Below are positions 31,001 to 32,093 of a stretch of 32,093 nt of DNA, piece by piece. A model generated the notes under the pieces. It was not told the DNA's origin, ran no database searches, and worked only from the letters and a program-made list of their open reading frames with translations. The number at the start of each line of letters is the position of its first letter. Within the stretch, counting starts at the first letter, position 1. This DNA is from CAZJBS01 sp964544475 (GTDB lineage Bacteria; CLD3; SB21): assembly GCA_964544475.1 (NCBI GenBank), contig CAZJBS010000033.1, forward strand, positions 1 to 32,093. The letters are read 5' to 3'. The position numbers and the translations under genes were made by a program.

Positions 31001-31606
31001 GGAGGACTGGCCGTGCGGCTGAGATACGAACTGCAGAAGAACCTGAGTAACGTCCTGCTGGACGGCAGCGAACGAAGGAAGCGGGAACTCGAAAACATCC
31101 GCGTGCGGAAACAAATTTCGTCACGGCTGGCGGCCGAGGCGGAGGCGGAATACGAGACCAATGTGAAAACGTCGACCATCGCGATCGCGGGTCTCAGCCG
31201 TGATTTTGATTTGTACCGGATCAAGGCTCTGCCGGCGATTCTTTTCAAACCGATCGCCGCGCTTGAGTGGAATACCCGCGTATCGCTCCAGTATGCGCGC
31301 GACCGACGGAGCGATCTCAGGACCCGTCTCCTGTCGCTGAATCCCGAATTCATCTATGCCTTCCGGCAGAAAGGCCGCGCCAACCTGTCGGCCGAGTTCA
31401 CTCGCGTGGTCGCCCGCTCATCGGCCACGGGCATTCCGTTCGAACTGACGGATGGCAATGTGCCGGGGTGGAACCTGCGCTGGCTGCTGGTCGTCGATTA
31501 CCGGATCGGGGAGCATGTGTCCGCGTCGCTGAATTATCAGGGACGGAAAGAGCCCGGGCAGGAGATGATTCATCTTGGAGGAGCGGAGTTCCGGGCGTTT
31601 TTCTAG
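28058..31606 (+). CDS. Large outer-membrane-type protein of unknown function
   Basis: A 1182-residue protein. A signal peptide (MRFRRWWVFAMALWPGLLYS) is followed by domains with beta-rich, transthyretin-like strands (about 60-125, and LVVAGTEKVWLNGVRL near 310-370), separated by a glycine-rich segment near residues 165-240 (SGSISRGFTIGSNQD, LTDENTPIQPEGNTENLQEIDKVFIE). From about residue 430 alternating strands dominate, such as LDLNFRYRPVRDVQLSTLYGRL and AAEAEAEYETNV, ending in HLGGAEFRAFF with terminal Phe, the signature of a beta-barrel. I recognise the pattern from unnamed proteins of FCB bacteria but no characterised family. ATG 28058 abuts the NHL stop (TAAATG) with GGAG just upstream. 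No sorting domain or catalytic motif is visible; secretion or surface anchoring is a guess. Confidence 0.8.
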   Translation: MRFRRWWVFAMALWPGLLYSQTDTPPDVVIVTPDSGAFEFLKNPKATSLMHRSHEFMGAGMDTVYRLPDELVIPGSEQVFIGAARLQRDRDYTIRYRFGEIRFRYQIGPDVTVRVVYLVLPFQLKPEYFHRQMITTVAYDDTLKQAVRKEVVVKRYGSAGLFESSDIAGSGSISRGFTIGSNQDFTLNSGLNIQLAGHITDDVTLEASLTDENTPIQPEGNTENLQEIDKVFIEIKKADEYVATFGDFNVSVTGTEFGNYDRKLQGVRGAIHKDRVSLDVALASTKGKYASNTVTIQEGVQGPYELTGESGESNILVVAGTEKVWLNGVRLTRGEDNDYVIDYGAGQLTFTRKRLITSESRVVVDFEYTDDVFRRNSLSTALRTSWWNNRLTAGGVLVRESDDKNNPVNLSLSQAIIDSLSRIDDDSLSESGTVIFIDGATYVGIGRGAYRRAFDPGSGDTILVYVGSDSSGDYNVRFTDVGASSGDYERGDVLGEFVFAGKGQGHYLPLVPLSLPKSATLGSVFLDIRPAANMKFGGEVAWSAFDKNSFSPGGENGQAYKMAGSVIGQKIRWGEARLGEFDIDGRYRHKDSTFRQIDRIDHAEFNRSWNVPGGAATPANRREDLLDLNFRYRPVRDVQLSTLYGRLEHGTGFESTRRGAGFQTARPGYPNVFYTFENIASRSRGLSEGDVTRHMFAGSYAVWKVRPGFDFESENIRSNVAALEDSGFGSAYETYRPRLDVTGFEKTQFGAMLEARVDHLRNTKVDSLDGRLSLSTTQRYYWNVSSWKDLSSSVEFIRRRKSYLGAFRTSQNLDKTTNLVSSTVDYYPWRRAVAVNVNYQVSEERVQDRKIIFIPVTPNTGNFVRVNEDSFKQVPQGQGDWIQGSVRSGDFTPIVELKFGVRLRVEIVKFYPSREGRPDTLGWFDEFLRTLTTETTARIEENQKNPATSFYYLNLKQYQDQSNTLRGSIFFRQDVYSADAGGGLAVRLRYELQKNLSNVLLDGSERRKRELENIRVRKQISSRLAAEAEAEYETNVKTSTIAIAGLSRDFDLYRIKALPAILFKPIAALEWNTRVSLQYARDRRSDLRTRLLSLNPEFIYAFRQKGRANLSAEFTRVVARSSATGIPFELTDGNVPGWNLRWLLVVDYRIGEHVSASLNYQGRKEPGQEMIHLGGAEFRAFF

Positions 31607-31849
31607 ACGGGATGTGGGTCGGGGGAACCACCCCCGTGCCCCCTCCTTACACCTCAGCGTGCCGTTAGAGTGCAGGATTTTTCTGGTGCAAGGAGGGGGA
31701 TCGTTTTTGAAAACGGTTTATTCGATTTTGTGATGCGATACCCCTCATGGCGCCTTGCCGCTCATACGATTCAGGCCAGCGCCAAAAGGTCATCGTTGTT
31801 CTACATTTCGCGGACCCCACCCTGGCCCTCCCCTCGAAGGGGAGTGTAC
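31607..31849. other. Intergenic stretch, no gene
   Basis: GC-rich pieces with a CTCCCCT-CGA-AGGGGAG hairpin (31828-31844) of a type often seen as a dispersed repeat. No credible coding frame or promoter was found. It may be the landing site of the downstream insertion sequence. Confidence 0.5.
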
Positions 31850-32044
31850 AGACTTGGGACATGGGTAATGGTTGTTCGGAGACATAGGTAACACCTAAAT
31901 TGGTATGATTAGTTATGAAGTAAGGAGTAATAAATCATGCCATGGAAAGAAGTAAACCTCATGTCTCTGCGTAATGAATTTGTTCATTTAGCCTCTCAAG
32001 AGGACGTTTGTATGCTTTCTTTGTGTCGGCGTTACGACATTAGC
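31850..32044 (+). mobile_element. 5' fragment of an IS481-family insertion sequence
   Basis: The element end carries two copies of GACATRGGTAA (31858-31868 and 31881-31891), the kind of repeat found at IS481 ends, then the start of the transposase gene at 31937. Similarity stops near 32044, where a different IS-like end begins, so the element is broken. The exact left boundary is uncertain. Confidence 0.6.
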
Positions 32045-32062
32045 AGGCTGTTGAAAAATTGA
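31937..32062 (+). pseudogene. Truncated IS481-family transposase (N-terminal fragment)
   Basis: A 41-codon frame beginning MPWKEVNLMSLRNEF and continuing LASQEDVCMLSLCRRYDIS, the helix-turn-helix start of IS481 transposases, which are normally about 300 residues with a DDE integrase core. After DISR the frame runs into unrelated sequence and stops (LLKN, TGA 32060-32062). AAGGAG lies before ATG 31937. It is non-functional as a transposase, broken by the junction at about 32045. Confidence 0.75.
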
Positions 32063-32093
32063 GTATTTCAGTAGAACTGCTCATTGGCAAGAG
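32045..32093. mobile_element. Possible terminal repeat of a second insertion sequence
   Basis: GGCTGTTGAAAAATTGAG at 32046-32063 resembles the terminal inverted repeats of several DDE insertion sequences that begin GGCTGTTGAAAAA. It interrupts the IS481 transposase frame and runs off the window end, so family and orientation cannot be settled. Confidence 0.35.

Overview
The window reads as part of a metagenome-type assembly from an uncultivated bacterium of the FCB (Fibrobacterota-Chlorobi-Bacteroidota) superphylum. The main evidence is two secreted proteins ending in the NPFNP-type C-terminal domain that directs export by the type IX secretion system, together with an outer-membrane barrel, a surface beta-propeller and a very large outer-membrane-type protein. 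Recurring promoters of the form TTGnnn-N17-TATnnT (three of four tRNAs, the polymerase, the RNA-binding protein) suggest ordinary sigma-70-like recognition rather than the -33/-7 pattern of classical Bacteroidota. Exact phylum cannot be fixed from this sequence. There are four 100-N gaps, and the sequence flanking each shares exactly 55 bases with another copy, as expected if a k=55 assembler broke at repeats.

Layout. 1-315: tRNA-Glu and tRNA-His on the minus strand with promoters and a terminator. 461-1582: Mrp-type Fe-S ATPase. 1586-2810: promoter, tRNA-Ser(TGA), tRNA-Ser(GCT), then a chain of degenerate tRNA-Ser(GCT)-derived repeats containing 15-bp hairpin modules and a small GIY-YIG nuclease gene whose stop codon lies inside a tRNA D-arm remnant. 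2885-3430: a strong promoter with an overlapping inverted repeat, a ~105-nt leader ending in a perfect intrinsic terminator, then an RRM RNA-binding protein. 3527-5951: YkgJ-type cysteine cluster protein, secreted BNR propeller with sorting domain, small outer-membrane barrel. 6041-9295: alternative DnaE-type polymerase. 9640-13720: exported YciI-like protein and a 1137-residue secreted BNR/CARDB/P-domain/sorting-domain protein.

13813-24886 is the most unusual block: six minus-strand genes in transcription order GdhA - receiver/ATP-grasp protein - GdhA - receiver/ATP-grasp protein - zinc ribbon - catabolic-type glutamate dehydrogenase. The GdhA plus receiver-receiver-PPDK_N module occurs twice, evidently by duplication. 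Both intergenic leaders in front of the ATP-grasp genes are rich in inverted repeats; one can fold as a three-way junction with a competing hairpin. I infer a nitrogen/carbon (glutamate/2-oxoglutarate) control locus; the ATP-grasp proteins lack the phospho-histidine domain needed for PEP synthesis and have no established function known to me.

25033-26256: a ~104-bp tandem array with alternating A/B unit types, ending in a long hairpin in front of a REP-associated tyrosine transposase (RAYT). 26315-31606: cyclophilin lipoprotein divergent, from overlapping promoters, to a two-gene operon of an exported NHL propeller and a 1182-residue outer-membrane-type protein. 31850-32093: the 5' end of an IS481-family element cut off by what looks like the end of a second insertion sequence.
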